Shown piece by piece: positions 62,207-64,000 of a DNA stretch of 64,000 nt; position 1 is the first letter of the stretch, and each line of letters starts with the position of its first letter. The notes under the pieces are model-generated. The model was not told where the DNA came from. It was given only the letters and a program-made list of their open reading frames with translations, and did not search any database. A program made the position numbers and the translations under genes. The stretch lies in contig JAFLBS010000007.1 of NCBI GenBank assembly GCA_017303755.1, positions 176,941 to 240,940 of the forward strand, in the 5' to 3' direction. Source of the stretch: Flavobacteriales bacterium. GTDB lineage: Bacteria > Bacteroidota > Bacteroidia > Flavobacteriales > Flavobacteriaceae.

Positions 62207-62849
62207 GAAAGACCTAAGTAATTACCGAAAATCCTACGAAAAAAGCGAACTACTCGAATCTAATATTCCAGAAGATCCAATTAATTTATTCAACCGTTGG
62301 TTTCATGAAACGGAAGATTTAGGCGGAATCGAAGAAGTCAATGCCATGACCATTTCAACCATCGGACTGGATGGATTTCCAAAATCGAGAGTCGTTTTAT
62401 TAAAAAAATTCAACGAAGAAGGTTTCGTCTTCTTTACCAATTACGATTCTGAAAAAGGAATTGCCATTCAAAATAACCCAAATGTTTGTCTGTCATTTTT
62501 TTGGCACAGTGTTGAACGTCAGGTCATCATCAAAGGAACTGCACAAAAAACCTCAGAAATAGTTTCTGATAATTATTTCAATTCGCGTCCTGATGGAAGT
62601 AAATTGGGCGCTATTGCTTCCGACCAAAGTAGGGTAATTTCATCCCGAACTGTTTTAGATCAAAAGTTATTTGAATTAGAGCAACAATACGAAGGAAAAG
62701 AAATTCCTAGGCCATCCAATTGGGGCGGATTTATTGTTGCGCCTGTTGAGGTTGAATTTTGGCAAGGAAGACCCAATCGTTTACACGATCGAATTCGCTA
62801 CACTCTTCAAGATGATTTTTCATGGAAAATAGAAAGACTATCATCTTGA
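62205..62849 (+). CDS. pdxH: Pyridoxamine 5'-phosphate oxidase
   Basis: 214 residues. This FMN enzyme makes pyridoxal phosphate from pyridoxine or pyridoxamine phosphate. Motifs are GFPKSRVVLLKKF, FFTNYDSEKG, FWHSVERQVIIKG, SWGGF-like NWGGFIVAPVEVEFWQG, and the C-terminal DRIRYT. Its 5' leader is an octamer word array that touches the start codon. A terminator follows. Confidence 0.97.
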   Translation: MKDLSNYRKSYEKSELLESNIPEDPINLFNRWFHETEDLGGIEEVNAMTISTIGLDGFPKSRVVLLKKFNEEGFVFFTNYDSEKGIAIQNNPNVCLSFFWHSVERQVIIKGTAQKTSEIVSDNYFNSRPDGSKLGAIASDQSRVISSRTVLDQKLFELEQQYEGKEIPRPSNWGGFIVAPVEVEFWQGRPNRLHDRIRYTLQDDFSWKIERLSS

Positions 62850-62879
62850 TTTGTAAGAAATATACTTGCTTTAATTCAT

Positions 62880-62908
62880 AATCGATGTTATTCATCGATT
62901 TTTTTTTG
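62880..62908 (+). terminator. Terminator after pdxH
   Basis: AATCGATG pairs with CATCGATT around TTATT, followed by eight T. Confidence 0.9.
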
Positions 62909-63030
62909 CAGTTTAGCGATATAGTAGTAACATTGTCTCACCCAAATCAACAATACGTTCTTTACAGTTAAATAAGTATAACCCTTAAGATATTTGCCCC
63001 ACATCTATCTTCAAAACTTAACCTACTACT

Positions 63031-63525
63031 ATGAAAACAAATTTACTACGTTTGTTCGTGCCATTTATTTTGGTATTAACTTTAGTGTCATGTTCTAAAG
63101 ATTCACAAGATGAAGCTGAAAATTTAGAATTAATTACGAATTACGATTATAGCACAGAAGAATTTGATCTTGCTAACAGAATTAATGATTACAGAGAATC
63201 AGTTGGAAAAAACAGATTGGAATTGATTAATCATATTTCTTACAAATCGTTAGAGCATAATGAATACATGATTGAAAATAACGTAGTAAATCATGATTAT
63301 TTTGATTCAAGAGCTAACAATATTATGCAAGTTCTTGGAGCAGTAAGAGTAGGAGAGAACATTGCTTATAATTTTTCTACACCCAACTCAGCATTGAATG
63401 CATGGTTGAATAGTCCAGGTCACAAAGACAATTTAGATGGTGACTATACGCATTTTGGAATTTCGATAACAATTAACCCAACCAACGGGAAAAGATACTA
63501 TACTAATATCTTCATGAAGAAGTAA
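63031..63525 (+). CDS. CAP-domain (SCP/PR1-like) lipoprotein
   Basis: 164 residues. The lipoprotein signal ends in LTLVSCSKDSQDE. The CAP domain includes FDLANRINDYRESVGK, HNEYMIENNVVNHDYF, VGENIAYNFSTPNSALNAWLNSPGHKDNL and YYTNIFMKK. Metal-binding or putative catalytic His and Glu residues are in place (SLEHNEY, GENI, SPGH). Bacterial CAP proteins are secreted and of unknown activity. No partner gene is evident. Confidence 0.9.
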   Translation: MKTNLLRLFVPFILVLTLVSCSKDSQDEAENLELITNYDYSTEEFDLANRINDYRESVGKNRLELINHISYKSLEHNEYMIENNVVNHDYFDSRANNIMQVLGAVRVGENIAYNFSTPNSALNAWLNSPGHKDNLDGDYTHFGISITINPTNGKRYYTNIFMKK

Positions 63526-63550
63526 TAATTTGTTTTGTTTGATTTTTTAA

Positions 63551-63581
63551 AAAACCACCGATACTCTTTTTCGGTGGTTTT
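63551..63581 (+). terminator. Terminator after the CAP gene
   Basis: AAAACCACCGA (63551-63561) pairs with TCGGTGGTTTT (63571-63581), followed by T. Confidence 0.85.
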
Positions 63582-63594
63582 TTGCATAAAAAAA

Positions 63595-63620
63595 CGAGCA
63601 TCTAAATGAATAGATGCTCG
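63595..63620 (-). terminator. Terminator of the OmpA-family gene
   Basis: CGAGCATCTA pairs with TAGATGCTCG around AATGAA; on the reverse strand a run of seven T follows. It lies 30 bp past the stop of the OmpA-family gene. Confidence 0.85.
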
Positions 63621-63650
63621 CCGGGTTTAAATAATTGTATATTAAAAAAT

Positions 63651-64000
63651 CTACAATTTCGTAATAATAAATTCAGATCTTCTGTTGGCTTGATGTTGTT
63701 CTTCGGTACAAGAAGATTCGTTAGTTGGTTCACAACCACAATCGTTTACTAATTGAGATTCACCGTAACCTTTGGCTGTCAATCTTGATTTAGCAATTCC
63801 TTTTGATACTAACCACGCCATAGTTGATTTGGCTCTTCTGTCGGATAAAGCAGCGTTGTATTTAGCCGTTTGACGACAGTCGGTGTGCGAACGAATATCC
63901 AATTCCATGGTTGGGTTTTGCTCTAATACGTCTAAGATTTTAGCCAATTCTGCTGCTGCATCTGGACGAATATTTGATTTGTCTAAATCGAAGTAAATCA
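63651..64000 (-). CDS. OmpA-family C-terminal peptidoglycan-binding domain (5' part beyond the window)
   Basis: The frame runs off the right edge. The 116 visible residues begin IYFDLDKSNIRPDAAAELAK and continue with DIRSHTDCRQTAKYNAALSDRRAKS, the OmpA-like helix that binds diaminopimelate, and SRLTAKGYGESQLVNDCGC. An insertion with paired cysteines (CGCEPTNESSC) precedes the last strand, usual in Bacteroidetes OmpA proteins. It should tie the outer membrane to peptidoglycan. The upstream domains cannot be seen. Confidence 0.92.
   Translation of the reverse strand, partial: IYFDLDKSNIRPDAAAELAKILDVLEQNPTMELDIRSHTDCRQTAKYNAALSDRRAKSTMAWLVSKGIAKSRLTAKGYGESQLVNDCGCEPTNESSCTEEQHQANRRSEFIITKL

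Overview
The window is chromosomal DNA from a member of the Flavobacteriaceae, most likely Flavobacterium or a close relative. It is AT-rich. Many genes have the Bacteroidetes -7 element TAnnTTTG just upstream. Other family marks are a type IX secretion C-terminal domain, a DUF5723 outer-membrane protein, SPII lipoproteins and a mevalonate-type HMG-CoA synthase. No prophage, CRISPR array, rRNA or tRNA was seen. The one structural RNA I can name is the small SRP RNA at 47181-47274.

Layout. 1-4071: edge membrane protein, secreted M28 peptidase, Cys/Met PLP enzyme divergent from an Lrp regulator, META lipoprotein. 4072-9120: AspT/YidE transporter, pckA, lpdA. 9173-17448: small envelope proteins, pabB, an ECF sigma factor with a secreted CxxC protein, tilS-dsbD, and the ComM-type ATPase. 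17449-20803: a RAYT-type HUH transposase with REP-like hairpins, HMG-CoA synthase, zinc metallopeptidase. 20847-31679: a giant hybrid histidine kinase with a membrane partner, aldehyde dehydrogenase, DUF5723, RluA, a four-helix-bundle protein between octamer arrays, panB, an NTF2-like protein and a DUF2383 protein. 31903-37967: KdpD/KdpE-like regulators joined to Kup, a porin and DUF389, ending in a relic of a histidine kinase. 38070-47092: lipoprotein, sdaA, rarD, dnaK, three paralogous envelope genes sharing one N-terminal module, glutaminyl cyclase. 47181-58443: SRP RNA, dipeptide epimerase, VOC, SDR and transaldolase genes, a TlpA-like lipoprotein, SulP, ABC-F, and a very large T9SS cargo. 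58644-64000: pyrR-pyrB, three small genes, rnz, pdxH, a CAP lipoprotein, and an OmpA-family protein at the edge.

Most genes are ordinary core metabolism. The striking content lies between them. (1) Arrays of short words, 6-8 or 12 bp per unit, sit against start or stop codons. Each array keeps a fixed phase, and in several of them a constant core is combined with variable positions (GAAnnCA, nCTCAGnn, TCwwAnnn, CyTGAAA). (2) A dispersed hairpin-forming element has at least four full or partial copies, and two copies swap GGG/CCC for CCC/GGG across the stem. One copy has an exact insertion of a GC-rich palindrome and another has ATTGCGAGG elements nested in its loop. (3) A RAYT transposase has a GTAG-hairpin REP beside it. 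(4) Potassium-type sensing is wired to Kup rather than to KdpFABC. These are the parts worth following up.
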